A DNA stretch of 64,000 nt. It comes from Chlorella sorokiniana (Eukaryota > Chlorophyta > Trebouxiophyceae > Chlorellales > Chlorellaceae). Location of the stretch: the NCBI GenBank assembly GCA_025917655.1, contig CP084610.1, forward strand, positions 1,240,001-1,304,000, given 5' to 3'. The notes under the pieces are model-generated. The model did no database searches. It saw only the letters and a list, made by a program, of their open reading frames with translations, and was not told the DNA's origin. Below, piece after piece: positions 32,663 through 43,793 of this stretch. The number at the start of each line of letters is the position of its first letter. Position 1 is the stretch's first letter. The translations under genes and the position numbers were made by a program.

Positions 32663-34869
32663 ATGAAGCTGCTGAGTAGTTTAGCAGCAGTCGCAGCAGC
32701 CACTGCCGCAGCCCTTGCCTGGTATCGAGGCTCAGACTCTCGGCTGAGCAGCATGATGGGTGATCAACACGGTGGCATAGATAGCCACCGACTGCCGAAC
32801 GTCGTAGAGGCTGCGCTGCCACCGCACCACCGCTCGACAGGTGTGCTGCTGGGCGGGTGGGGTTTGTGGTGGGGAGGCATAGTATGGAGAGCGCGCCTAG
32901 CGGCATCTGCTCCTCCTGCACCTTAAAGCGGCCGTCCCTGTGCCGCAGCCACTTGGAAGCACGGCCGGTTTGACAACCCATGGCCGACGTGGGAGGACCG
33001 CAGCTGGGGCGAGGTGCTGCGCTGGAACCGCGAGCGGCGGCAGTCAGGCCTGCCCAGCGACGGCCACTTGGAGGGCAACCCGAAGCCCAGCGACCAGGAC
33101 TGGGCGGCGGCCTTCCCGCTGGAACCCGTGGACTGGGCTGCGCTGAACAACCCGCCCGGTGAGGAGAGGGGGCCGCGGAGCTCCCTCAACGGTGCACGCC
33201 AGCTTGCTCTCCAGGCCTGGTGCAGCGGCTGCTCCGGGACCCTTCAGCCGGCGGCGAGCCAGGCCTGCCTGACAGCTCTTCCCTCCCTCGTCCCAAATCC
33301 CCCGCCCCACCCCCACCCCCCACCCACAACAACACCGCCCGTGCAGCCGACGCGGTGCAGGCCACCTGGGTGGGGCACAGCACCTTCCTGGTGCAGCTGG
33401 AGGGGCTCACCCTGCTGACCGACCCGGTGTTCAGCGAGCGGTGCAGCCCGGTGCAGTTCCTGGGGCCGCGGCGGGTGCGCCCCCGCCTTCCCCCTGGACC
33501 ACCCAGACCTGCCCAAGATCGACGCCGTGCTGCTGTCCCACAACCACTACGACCACCTGGACAAGGGCAGCGTGCGCCAGCTCAGCGCGCGCTTCGGCGA
33601 CCGCCTGCGCTGGTGAGGCGGGGAGGGCGGCTGCGCTGCCCGCGTAGCGGCGGCCGACAGGGCCGCCCGCGCTGCCGCCGCTGCGCTGTTCGTCCATCAA
33701 GGCCGCTGAACCCGGCTTGCTTGTGCTATTCAGGTATGTGCCGCTGGGCATGAAGGGCTGGTTCACCGCGCGGGGGGTGCACAACGTGGCTGAGCTGGAC
33801 TGGTGGCAGGAGGAGGTGCACCCCGGCGGCGGCGTGCGCATCGCCTTCACCCCCGCCCAGCACTGGAGCATGCGCAGCCCCTGGAGCCGCAAGGCCTCGC
33901 TGTGGGGCGGCTGGGCGGTGCTGGGGCAGCAGCGGTGAGGGGGTTGGTGTGAGGTGTGGTGTGTGTGTGTGTGGGGGGCAGGTGCCCGTCTATTGCCTAG
34001 CTGTGCTTCACCCTGCTGCTGTTGTTGTTGGGTCCATGCACGGATTCAGCCCAACCCCAGCTCCCTCCGCGCCCTCGCTCCCAGCTCTAACCCCGCCCGC
34101 GCTGCGTCCCCGGCGCCCCTGCGCCCCCAGGCGGTTTTGGTTTGCGGGCGACACAGGCTACTGCCCGGTCTTCCCGAGATTGGCCGCCGGCTTGGGCCCT
34201 TTGACCTGGCCGCCATCCCCACGGGGGCCTATGAGCCGCGGTGAGGGGGCGGCGGCGCATGGGGGCCGACCTGGAGGATGTGTTTGCAGATGCGCCAGCG
34301 CTTGCAGGGCCCCTGCTTGCTGCCTGCTCGCCGCAGGGCGGCGGCCCGCCTGCTGGCGATGTTAGGGCGCATTGCTGCCGCTTGTTTGCCCCTGCCTCCT
34401 GTTGGCCTGCACCCCGCCTCCCCGCCACCACCAACTCCCCCTCCCCCGACAGGTGGTTCATGAAGCCGCAGCACATCGACCCCGCTGAGGCGGTGCAGAT
34501 CCACCGTGACGTGCGCAGCATGCGCAGCGTGGCCTGCCACCACGCCACCTTCTGGTGCGGCGCGGCGCAGCGTGCTGCTGAGCCGGGGCGGGGCGGCGGG
34601 TGGCTGGTGGCGGGCGTCCCACTGTCTTGTTCCCCCTGCTGGAAGTGCCCCCATGGCTGCCAACCCTCACACCTTCCCTGCAACCCCTGCCGCCCCTTTG
34701 CAGCCTGACCGACGAACCCATGGACGAACCCGCCAAGCGGCTGCCAAAGGAGGCTGCCGCCCGCGCAGCTGCCCCCGACGCCTTTGTGTCCCTGCGGCAC
34801 GGCGCTACCATTGTCGCGGCAGGCGGCGCCACGCTCAACGCGCCGGCGCTGCTGCCTGTGGTGGCGTAG
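32663..34869 (+). CDS. NAPEPLD: N-acyl-phosphatidylethanolamine-hydrolysing phospholipase D
   Basis: Membrane-associated metallo-beta-lactamase-fold phospholipase that releases N-acylethanolamines from N-acyl-PE. Exons: 32663-32840, 32949-33158, 33347-33612, 33734-33934, 34131-34240, 34453-34554, 34704-34869. The N-terminus [20 protein letters not shown] is a membrane anchor or signal. Then come [29 protein letters not shown], the zinc motif [34 protein letters not shown] (metal-bridging Asp) and [20 protein letters not shown]. The usual HWGTF site reads HHATF: the ligand His is kept but two neighbours differ. Two frame breaks: the C run 33480-33484 (one extra or two missing) and the C run 34173-34175 (one missing). 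With both corrected the exons total 412 codons including the stop. Confidence 0.92.
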
Positions 34870-35394
34870 AAGCGCCCCAGCACCCTCCTGCGCAGTGCAC
34901 CAGCCACTGTGTCGTCGGCTCTTGGTACCTGTACCATTGTTGTGCTCCCGTGCATTGTTTGATTTGTACATTTACAGCTTGATGGAAAATTGCTCGATGA
35001 ATGAGCAGCGGGTGCAGGGCACCACGAGTTGTGAAGCTTCAAAAGAAGATAGATTATGGGGCTTGCTGGCACTGTGTCTTGTGAAACGAAAAAGAGGGGC
35101 AGTATCCCAACAAGTAAAGGTAACAAAATTCGTCTGAAGAAGTCAGGGTGTGGCACATTTGCCACGTTCAGCTGCTGCGTAACGCTGCTGAATGGGCGCA
35201 TCTCTCGGGACTGCACACGCGTGGCATCAGGCGCCGCGCGCTTTGCAGCGACTGGCGGGGCAAGGCCACACTCGTGGCTCCATGCCTAGACCCCAGCAGG
35301 CTGGCGAGGGCAGAAAGAGGGCGGCTGCCAGCCCTCGCACCACAAGCAGCTGTGGTGCCTGGGGCGGGGGAGGTCAGCTCCCTTGCGGGCCGCC
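34870..35394. other. Convergent 3' region, NAPE-PLD / SIMPL-domain gene
   Basis: 525 bases between two stop codons. It probably contains both 3' UTRs. A TGTAA on the minus strand (34972-34976) could end the SIMPL-domain transcript. No ORF of interest. Confidence 0.5.
34972..34976 (-). other. Possible TGTAA polyadenylation signal (SIMPL-domain gene)
   Basis: TTACA on the + strand, 420 bases beyond the stop codon of the minus-strand SIMPL-domain gene. The distance is long but typical of algal 3' UTRs. Confidence 0.35.
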
Positions 35395-37008
35395 TCACGC
35401 GTCCTCCTGGGCGGCGGCTGCGATGGCGTACTCGATGGCGACGGTGGCCACCACGTCGGTGGTGCCCGTCTGGATGGGGGCGCCACCGCGTCGCTCTCCA
35501 TGACGGCGCCCGCGCTCTCTGCAGGGACCATGAGGGGGGGGCAGATTGCGAGTCAGGTTGGAAGCGCAGCCGCTCCCACGCAAGGTGCAAGGGGCGGAAG
35601 GGCAGGCGGCAAACGCTTCGAGGTGGTGGGCGGCGGCTGGGTTGCTGGCTGGCGCACGCACCCCTGGCGAGGGGCATGGGCGGGTTGGGCGCCACGTTGG
35701 AGTCGCTGATGCTCAGGATCTCGCCCAGAGTCACCTTGGCGGCCTGCGGGTGTGTGTCGGGTGTGTGTCGGGGGTAAGCATAGACACGGGTGCAGGGGAC
35801 GCGCAGGACCCGGCAGGCTGGAATGCGGGCCAGTCCGTGCTGCAGCGCGGCAGGCACAGGCACAGTGGCAATCGCGCCGCCCCCAGCGCGCACGGCCCAG
35901 CACGCTCCCCTCCCCCGGCCGCAAAACTGACCTTTGCCAGCACGCCTGCCGTCTCCTCCGCGTCGGCCACCGCCGCCTCCCGCGCCTGGTTGGTGGCCGA
36001 GCGGCGCAGCTCCGCCGACAGGTCGCTCTCCATGGAGGAGACCTGGAGCAGGTCGCCGCCGGCGGTGAGGGTGGCCTGCAGGGCGGCGGCGATGCCGGCG
36101 TCCAGCTCCCCCTCCTCCTTGGGCTCCACAGTCAGCAGCAGGGACTGGGTGCAGATGAAGCCGTTGGTCTGCTGCTTGCTGCGGCGCGAGAGGGCGGGAG
36201 CAGCGTGTGTGTGTGGGGGCGGGCTGAGCATCGGCTCAGCTGCCACGTCGCAGGGCGGCCGCAGCGCTCTGTGATGAACTGCTGAGGGCGCCCCCGTGGC
36301 CCGTCCCTCCCGCCACTGCTCACCCGTCGATGTCGTAGGTGACGTTGGGCTGGACGTTGATGTTGGTGGTGGTGACGGTGACGCCCGGCCCCGACTCCTC
36401 GCCCGCCTTGATCACGGCGTCGGTGGTGTTGGCCGCCAGGCCGCACGCCTCAGCCACAGACGGCTTGCTGGCAGTCACGGACTCGTAGATCTGGAGGGGG
36501 AGCAGGGAAAGGGCAGGGGGCACAGAGGGAAAGGGTTCAGGCCGCTGGGGCGAGGGCTGCTGACAGAGGTGTTGGCTGGAGGTGGGTTCTGAGCGCCCCA
36601 CGGCCTGAAGGGATTGTGGGCAGCATGCAGCAGGTGTGCCACTCACCTTGCCCACATCAGGCTCGACAGTGACTGTGGCGGAACCTGTGACCGACAGCTT
36701 GGGGTGCTGCAGGGCCAGGCAAGGGGAAGGGGTCAGAGTGGGTGACTGCCAGGTGATGCAAGGTCCTCCCGGCGGCAACACAGCAGCGCCACTGCTGGGG
36801 GCGCTGAAGGGGCGCGTGCAAGGCAGCACGGCGCGCCGCGGTGCGGGCACCACCAACATCCAACACGTCTCCAGCACGGTTGGGCGGGCACGAGGGCACA
36901 CGGGGCAAGCAGGGGATGGCTCACCTTGGGTTCCGCGGGGGTATCGCCCTGGGCGTGGGCACCGAGGACCACCAGACCCAGCAGCAGCAAGTTGAAGAGG
37001 GAACGCAT
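35395..37008 (-). CDS. Secreted SIMPL-domain (DUF541) protein
   Basis: ATG at 37008-37006 opens a clear signal peptide (MRSLFNLLLLGLVVLGAHAQ). Exons then encode HPKLSVTGSATVTVEPDVGK, IYESVTASKPSVAEACGLAA, VTVTTTNINVQPNVTYDIDG, KQQTNGFICTQSLLLTVEP, an Ala-rich helix (ATNQAREAAVADAEETAGVL), AAKVTLGEILSISDSN, and the C-terminal QTGTTDVVATVAIEYAIA before TGA 35397-35395. Beginning with V-x-G-x-A/G-x-V-x-V-x-P-D and ending with a V-x-V-x-Y-x-I strand is the SIMPL/DUF541 pattern known from bacterial periplasmic and organellar proteins, whose biochemical role is unclear. Here the protein should enter the secretory pathway. One missing base at the G run 35476-35480 separates VAP from IQTGTT. Confidence 0.8.
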
Positions 37009-37367
37009 GTTGCGCAGCGAGGTGTGGGCTGCGAACAGAGAGGGATAGCGTTCTCGCGGTGTGGGAAGGGGCTTGCAGGGCTATCAAGGCTGATGAATCC
37101 TTACTATAAGGGATATGGCCAAGGGCGAAGGTCGAACGGGCCCGAAAAGCCGTTGACGCGGCCGCATGAGGGTGTCCAGCTGGCAGAGGAAGTGTCAGCG
37201 AAGCTAAGCCACGCCACGCCAGCTAGAAACAAAAGTTCCTCTTGAGTTTGGACGGTTGGTCGATGACCGGGGAGTCCAGCAACAATGCGTGTCACAACTG
37301 GTGGCACCAGCCCTCACAAAGCATCCCCATCATCGCAACTGGAGAGGGGCGTTTCATTTGATTTAGG

Positions 37368-37375
37368 TATAAAAG
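37368..37375 (+). promoter_or_regulatory. TATA box (TRM1 gene)
   Basis: A perfect TATAAAAG lies about 57-64 bases upstream of the predicted start codon, at a distance that fits a short 5' UTR. It is in the 37009-37431 divergent region shared with the SIMPL-domain gene, and is the only clear TATA box I saw in the window. Confidence 0.55.
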
Positions 37376-37431
37376 AGAACGCTTGTGACCGATCGGCAGC
37401 TGCACGTCGAGCGGCGACTTATCCCTGATGC

Positions 37432-39336
37432 ATGTGCGGGGACTGGCTGGCAGCGAGCTGCCGCCGCCACTGCTCCACAACCCGTTCCTACTGCCTGCCC
37501 TTGCCAGGCCCGTCCTTTTACCGGCCCCAGTCCTGCTTCTCCCGAGATTTGGCAGCGCTGTCTGCAGTGGTGCACAACCGTGCCCGCCAGGCGCAGCAGC
37601 TGGAGCTTCGGCCGCAGCAGGCGGCAGCCGCCGCGCCGCCGCCGCCGCCCCCCGCCTCGACGTGCTCGACTTGATGGCTGGCAGCGGCATCCGCTCCACG
37701 CGTTACCTGCTCCACGCTGACGCCGACAGCGTGCTGTGCAACGAGGCCGACCCCGCCAACGCGCGCTGCCTGGAAGCCAACCTGTCCTCGGCCGCAGCAC
37801 AGGCCGCAGCGGGCGCGGAGGTCAGCACCCGCGCCACCCCGTCGGGCGGCCGGAGCTGGGCGTGGGGGCGGCGGGCGGCAGCGCCAGGTGGAGCTGGTGC
37901 ACGAGGAGGCGGTGAGGTGCGCCCCTGCCGCCCTGCTCATCGGCAGCTGTCGCTTCGTCAGCAAGCGCAACGAACAGGTTCCTCCCACTCTGCAAGGCCA
38001 AGGCCGACCCTGCGCGCGAGTGTGGCGGGTAGTCCATGACGTGCTCAGCCGCTTCTCCTTTCCCTGGGAGCAGCCTGCTGCTGCGTTGCAGGCTGGAGGG
38101 GCGCCGCTTCGACCTGATCGACAGCGACTCGTTCGGGCGGCGGCGCACTGCGTGGGCGCCGCGCTGGACGCCGCCCGCTTTGGCGGCCTGCTGTGCCTCA
38201 CGCACACGGCGGGCACGCGCTGGGGGCGCGACCCCAGCGCGGCGTTGGCCCTGTACTGCCAGCACCTGGCCCCTGTACCGCACGCCAACGAGCAGGGCCT
38301 GCGCCTCCTGATTGGGCTCGCCTGGCGCGAGGCGGCGGCGCGGCGCCTCAGGTTCGTGCCAATGTGGCTTTGCTCAGCTGACTGACGCCTGCCTGTGCCC
38401 TGCCTGGGCGCAGCTTTTGCTTGCGACAACAGGCCAGCTGGCTTGGCAGCTTGCGATGCTGCCAGAGGGCTACTTTGTGTGGCCGCTGGTATCCCCCTCC
38501 CTGCCCCACCCACCCCCACCACCTCCCCATCTCGCCCTCCCCCGCTGTGCGTGGTGCCCGCAGCGTGACGCGCTGTGGTCTCTCTACGCGCCCCACGGCC
38601 CCGTCTGGCGCACCATGCTGCTCGTGCAGCGGGAACAGCAGCAGCCGGGGGAGCAGCGGCGGCGGCGGCAGCGGCAGTACGGCTACACGCTGCACTACCC
38701 GGGCAGCGGCGACAGCGCCTGCTGCGCCTTTCACGACCTGCCCAGCTGCCTGCTGGGCGCGCGCGCGGCGGCCAGCCGGCAGCCGAGCCGCCGCTGCTGT
38801 CGGGGCCGCTGTGGCTGGGGCCGCTGCACGATTCAGCCCACCTGCGGGCGGTGCGTGCCGAGGCGGCGGCGCGCGGCTGGCTGGCGGATTGTGCAACAGC
38901 GGGCGAGGCGGGCGGCGCGGCAGGCAGCAAGGGGCAGCAGCCACGCATGCCCTTCACCCGCAAGGGCAGCATACCCAGCCTGCACCAGCTGCTGGAGCTG
39001 TTGGTGGAGGAGGCGGAAGCTGAGGCGGCGGCGGAAGCCGCAGCAGCTGCGACAGCGGCAGCGTCAGCGCCGGGCTCCGAGCAGCGGGGCGCGGGCGGCC
39101 CCCGACTGCGCTGCCGCCCTGGTACCTTCGCACAAGCGACGTGGGCAGGGCTGGCCGCCTGGTGGGCCCCCCCGCAGCGGCAGGCGCTCGTGGATGAGCT
39201 GCGGCGGCGGGGGTTTGTGGCGGCGCGGAGCCACGTTGACCCGGCGGGCATCAAGACCACCGCCAGCATGGGCGAGGCGGTGGCGGCGGCGACGCAGGGG
39301 CTGGGCATCGCCAGCAGAGCTCGCCGGGAAGAATGA
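37432..39336 (+). CDS. TRM1: tRNA (guanine26-N2)-dimethyltransferase, plant TRM1-like
   Basis: SAM-dependent enzyme family that dimethylates G26 of tRNA. Conserved blocks in order: GPSFYRPQSCFSRDLAALSA (substrate-side N-x-P...SRDL region), LDVLDLMAGSGIRSTRYLL (SAM motif I), SVLCNEADPANARCLEANL, FDLIDSDSFG (catalytic motif; Asp-Pro-Phe/Tyr-Gly in classical TRM1), GGLLCLTHTAGTRWGRDP, ANEQGLRLLIGLAWREAAAR, YAPHGPVWRTMLLVQR, GPLWLGPLHDSAHLRAV and FVAARSHVDPAGIKTTASMG. The DSDSFG and LGPLHD wording matches the plant-specific TRM1-like branch, probably organellar. Two frame breaks, near 37645-37650 and 38760-38780, each fit one missing base. An overlapping ATG at 37428 is in another frame; 37432 fits the SRDL block. 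TGTAA directly follows the stop. Confidence 0.82.
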
Positions 39337-39341
39337 TGTAA
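39337..39341 (+). other. TGTAA immediately after the TRM1 stop
   Basis: The stop TGA at 39334-39336 is followed directly by TGTAA. If functional the 3' UTR would be very short, and the next gene starts only 200 bases downstream on the same strand. Confidence 0.4.
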
Positions 39342-39541
39342 CACAAGTGTGGCACTGGCAGCTTCCATACTTCATAGCTGGCTGCGCTTATGGGACGCAA
39401 ACAGGCAAGGCAAGAAGGGGCTTGCTGCACGGCGCCGCTCAGCAGCGCATGCGGCATTCCCATGGGGGCCAGATCGTGTGCACGCATATCCATTGGCACC
39501 AACTTGGGTCAAAATACAACTCAAGGCGCTTGGAAGACAGT

Positions 39542-40745
39542 ATGGACATAGCTGTGCCCGAAGGCGTTCAGCAGCAGCTGAAAAGCTTCGAGGTAAAGCG
39601 GGGGGTGAACTTCTGCATCCTCCAGTATGTGAACATGGATTTGCATGTAGCAGATGCTGCTACAACACAACGCTGCTCATCCGACAGCGACATGTTCTCG
39701 CCTGCCCTCCACAGGAGTTCGTCAGCTCCATGGAGGACAGTCTGAAGCTCTTCACGGGACTTGGAGCCTCGAAAACGCTCGCGCAGGTCGCCCCAAGCCG
39801 CCGCCGCTGCTACCGCTGGCAGTCTCCCTGCCGCAAGCGCGCTCACAGCTCACGCAGGGCTGCCGCTGCATTCAAACAGCTGGGATGTAGGTCTCTGCAG
39901 TCTGAAGCCTGCCCTGCCCAACTTGCGCTGCAGCTGCCGCCGCTGGAGCGGGCTCAGACGCAGCTTGCGCTGGCCCAGGCCGCGCACGCGCTGCTGCAGC
40001 TCTTCCTGCGGGCGAGCGGCGTCGACCCTGCAGAGCACGAGAGCAGAAAAGAGCAGGTGGGGCCCGCCCGGCTGCCGGGCTCACGCAAACCACAGCCCGC
40101 TCCTGCAGGGCGCCGCCAGCTCGGCTGCCGCCCTCCCGGGGGAGTTGTCTCTGGGCGGCAGCCAAGAGCGGGTGCTCAACCTGGCTGCTGCCTCCGCGCC
40201 CCTCTGTGCAGGAGCGGCTGCGCCTGTACGCCAAGAAGGTGCGCAAGGTGTGGGCGGAGAAGGAGCTCAGGAGTCGCGGCGCAGCCTGGAGGTGAGGGGC
40301 GGCGGCAGCGCGGGGCTGCGCCTGCATGCGTTGCTGCCTGGCGGGGTGGGCTGCCCCCGCAACACACCTCCCAGCCGCAACACGCGCATGTGCCTGGCGC
40401 CTGCTTGTGCCGCCTGTTAGAGCTGTCCCTGCTGCGCTGCTGCACGCCGCCGCTCATGCAGATCAATGTGGGGGCGGTCAACCGCTTCATCTCGGCGGCA
40501 GTGCCAGACCTGAGCAGCGAGCAGAAGGCGGCGCTCAAGAGGGCGGGCCAGGAGGGTGCGGCCAAGCGGCAGGGCGCTTCGGCGGGGGCAGCTTCCGCGC
40601 CAGGCGCGCGGCGGGGAGGCTGCTGCGGCGGCGACGGCACCCAGGATGCGGCAGATGCGGCAGAGGCCTTCCTGCGTGACACGCTGGGGCGGGACCAGGG
40701 CGGGGCCGCCCGCAGCAGCAGCAGAAGAAGCGGCGGCGCAGCTAG
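39542..40745 (+). CDS. C1D: C1D/LRP1 nuclear exosome cofactor
   Basis: Small Sas10/Utp3/C1D-family protein that binds RNA and recruits the Rrp6 exosome for rRNA processing; nuclear. Exons: 39542-39592, 39715-39786, 39901-40056, 40212-40291, 40462-40745. The first two give MDIAVPEGVQQQLKSFE joined to EFVSSMEDSLKLFTGLG. The core LPPLERAQTQLALAQAAHAL, LFLRASGVDPAEHESRKEQE and RLRLYAKKVRKVWAEKEL is the signature of the family (human: LDPLEQAKVDL, GVNPKEHPVKQE). INVGAVNRFISAAV follows, and the C-terminus becomes basic (QQQKKRRRS) at TAG 40743-40745. Exons 4 and 5 are each one base short of frame, near 40270 and at the G run 40702-40705. With both restored the protein is 214 residues. Without the second correction the frame runs on to 40827. 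Confidence 0.85.
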
Positions 40746-42126
40746 GCAGGCAGCAGCTTGCTGTGTGGCTGTGCCTGTGCCGGCCACCGGTGCCTCAACT
40801 TGCTTACACAGTGGGCAGTGTGGCTAGTAGCTTTGGCTTACAGCTCGAAAGTGCTGAGGTTTGGTTTGGAAACGCTCAGTGGGTGCAGTAGCTCTGGGCA
40901 CGCGTCATGTTGTGATGCACGGGGTGTGGTTGCACAGACGCGCCACACGATATGGAGGAGGGGGAGAGAGGGGCAGAAGAGCATGGAGACGAGAGCGGGG
41001 CGGAAACAGAGCAGTCAATGCTTGAGAGGGGGCCGACATGGCATCGTCCTCCCCTCATTGCAGGGGAGTCACCAGCTGCGGCGGCAGGTGGAAAAACAAT
41101 CTACCACTGTATGCCTGTACGTGTTGTGGTGGCGCGACTATGTGTGTGGGGGTGTGGTGGGGGCGGGGTTCAAGGGGCGCTGCACAAACCGGCATGCCAG
41201 CTACGACGCAGTGAGCAGGGGATGCCGGGGCAAAAACACCGGGGTGTGTCAAGGAGTGCCATTCGTTCAAGAGGCGGGGCACCCTGCGAGGTGTGTGTGA
41301 AAGCTGCACGAAAGCACAGTGGTTCAGGTCTGCAAGTGTACTGCACGGAAAGGGGTCAAGTGGGTGGGTGAGGGGCATTCAAGGTCAAGGCGGGTTCAAG
41401 CCAAGGGCAAGCACTATGCCAAGATGCGCGACCGATGGAGGCAAGACAACGAGGAATCGGGCTTATGGGGAGTGGGCCTGCGACGTGCCTGCCCTGCGCG
41501 CGGAATGGGCGGCACGGGCGGCAGCGGGCCGGAAGCAAGGGGCGGGTTGGCAGCTATGGGTGGCCAGGATGCACAAGGGTGGGGTTCTTGCTGTGACCGA
41601 TCAATAGTGCGACGGATGCGAGGGGGCACAGGGCAAAAGGGAAGGGTGGGCTTGGCAGCTGCCGGGGTCTGAGCAGGAGTTGGGTTTCATGCGTTGGGCA
41701 CGGGCCTGGTGGGTGCCTGGCAATGAGGGAGCGCTACATAGAGTGGGCCAAGCGTGCTGGAGGGGGTTGTCAAAACAGGGTGCTCAACGATGCACGCGAG
41801 CGCCGCAGCAAGGGCGTCAAGCCGATGAAAGCGAGGGCGAATTGGTTCATGCATTTGTAGGGAGGCAGTCCGGCGGGCGCCATTTGTTGGGGTTCCAGGG
41901 AGGTGCGAGGATGGGAGAGGGCAGCCATAGGTCGGGAGGGCAGCGGGCACCGTTTGCGGAGCGGGAGCTGCTCAAGGGGGCACGAAGAGGGTGTGTTTCA
42001 AAAGGCTGGGGGTGCAGCGACGTGGCGCGGGGCAAGGGAGGCTGGAGCCGGGCTGCAAAGGGTGCGTTCTGCCTGCGCGTGGGCGGCCCAGCAGCGGCCG
42101 CGGTTTGAGGCAGCGCGCCCCGCCGC
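40746..42126. other. Convergent 3' region between C1D and a minus-strand gene
   Basis: About 1.4 kb, strikingly purine-rich on the + strand from 41290 on, so pyrimidine-rich on the sense strand of the downstream minus gene. It probably holds long 3' UTRs. Open stretches such as 41680-42108 (+) have no conserved features. Confidence 0.5.
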
Positions 42127-43793
42127 TCAGAACAGCGCGGGCAGCTGGCAGTCGTCCCAAGTCAGCCAGTCCTCGTCTGGCTTGAAGGGCTCGGGGGCGG
42201 CGGGCTCGGGGGCGGTGGCAGGGAGGCCGCCAGGGTGTGGGGGGCCAGGAAGTTGATGCCCAGATCCGCGGTGTGGGCGGCATACGGCGCAGGGACGGGG
42301 ACCAGCGGCGGCAGCTGAGCCGCGTCCCCGCCCAGGGCGTACCCGCCCAAGAGGGAGGCCAGCGAGGCGGGGCGGGGCAGTGAGTGGTCCCAGGCGAAGG
42401 CGGAGGCGGGGCGGGGGCTGCGCCGCAAGGCCCCAGGACGCGGCCGCCGCCGGCGGCAGCACCGCCGCAAACTGGCTGCTCATCACGCTGCCGTTGTTCC
42501 TGAGGCACAAGCAGCAAGGGGGCGCGACTGCTCAGGCAGCCTGCAAGCTGGGAAAAGCTCAAGACGACGTGCCCGCTCACGCCAGCCCTGGCTGCCCCGC
42601 TGCTACACACAGGCACAGTACCCCCTCAGCAGCCCAAGGGCGTAGGCTCACCCAAAGGTGTAGGCGCCACGCGGTGCGGCGGCCGCCGCGGGCAGCGCCT
42701 GCAGCAGCTCCGCCTGCTGCTGCATGGCGGCTGCCACGGCGGAGGTGGGGCTCTCCAGGCGCATGCCGCGCGGGGCCAGGGCAGCCGGGTGGCCCTCGCT
42801 GCCGCTGTGGTCGCTGCACGTGGCGCCGTCGTCGCTGCTGGGGTGCGGCGGCGCGTAGCTCAGCACGTCAGCGTAGAGGTGTGTGCGGTGAGGCAGCGCA
42901 TCCAGCTGCTGCTGCTGCTGATGCTGGAAGTAAAACGGGAGGCCACCCTCTGCTTGCTCCAGCGCGGTCGTACTGCCTGCAGCTGGGTGCACGCGCACCG
43001 CGCGCATGCGCTGCGCCAGCGCGCGGCGACCCAGCGGGCAGCACCCGGCTGGCGGGCGCCGCGTGGTGGAGGGGGTAGGCGTGCTGCGGAGCCGCTTCTG
43101 CAGCGGGGCCACGGGAGGCGGGGCCGCCTTGCGCGGGCGGGCCTGCGCGGCCGGGCCGGGCGCGGCGGGCGAGCGGCGGGCGCCCTTGGCCCGCCCCGTG
43201 CGGTTGGCGGCGGCGTAGAAGCGGCGGGAGGCGCCCACCGCCTCCAGCAGCTTGCGGCGCAGCCAGGTGTTGTTGTTGGAGTTGGTGTGCACGGTGTAGA
43301 CCTGGGGGAGGGTGCCCGGGAGCGGGGCCCGTTCAGAGGCCCGGTGGCAAGGGCAGGCATAGGGGAGCCGGCTGCTGGGCCCAACCCGGCCCCGGCTTCC
43401 CAGCGCACCCTGCCCCGACGCGTGTTCCCCCACAAACACACTTTGCTCGCGCCGCCGCCGCCCCACCTTCGCAAACATGTCGCGCAGCTCGCGCTGGCTC
43501 ATGCGGTTGACCATGCGCGCTGCGGCCTTGGAGTCTGCGGTGCCAAAGTGGCGCAGAGCGTCGCTGCACTGCGCCGCCGACAGCACGTGGCGCAGCAGGT
43601 GGTGCTGGCCTTGGGCGCCTCCTCGCCATCCCCGCGAGGGCGGTGTGCGGCGCGGGCGGCATGGGTGGCGCGTGCGCTGCCAGCGGATGTGCGCGGGCCT
43701 GCGGGGCGACCAGCAGGACAGGGCCTGGTTTGCACACGTGGTTCCACAGGCGGACGATTCGGAAAAGCGGCAGGCATCTGACACCAGCGCCAC
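42127..43793 (-). CDS. Putative nuclear regulator with SNNNTWLRRKL motif
   Basis: I cannot name the family. The best-supported part is an exon with RMVNRMSQRELRDMFAKV joined to YTVHTNSNNNTWLRRKLLEA, a compact helical block rich in Trp, Arg and Lys that looks DNA- or protein-binding. It resembles short S-N-N-x-x-W-L-R-R-K-L elements of some plant nuclear proteins. Then comes an Arg/Lys/Ala/Pro-rich stretch (possible nuclear localisation: RTGRAKGARR), low-complexity Gln and Ala tracts, an acidic patch (PSSDDGATCSDHSGSEG), and in another exon LASLLGGYALGGDAAQLPPL. The C-terminus is aromatic and acidic (FKPDEDWLTWDDCQLPALF), like a transactivation segment, with its stop at 42127-42129. A one-base break near 42210 separates the last two parts. 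The start is uncertain; 43793 is the outermost in-frame ATG. Confidence 0.55.

Noticed and set aside
41293-42108. Open frames on the + strand between C1D and the minus-strand regulator
   Set aside because: Purine-skewed composition, no domains, no splice support; better explained as 3' UTR of the minus-strand gene.
42789-43781. 330-codon + strand open frame opposite the regulator gene
   Set aside because: Gly/Arg/Ala-rich shadow of GC-rich coding sequence; the minus strand has the SNNNTWLRRKL and acidic-tail blocks.
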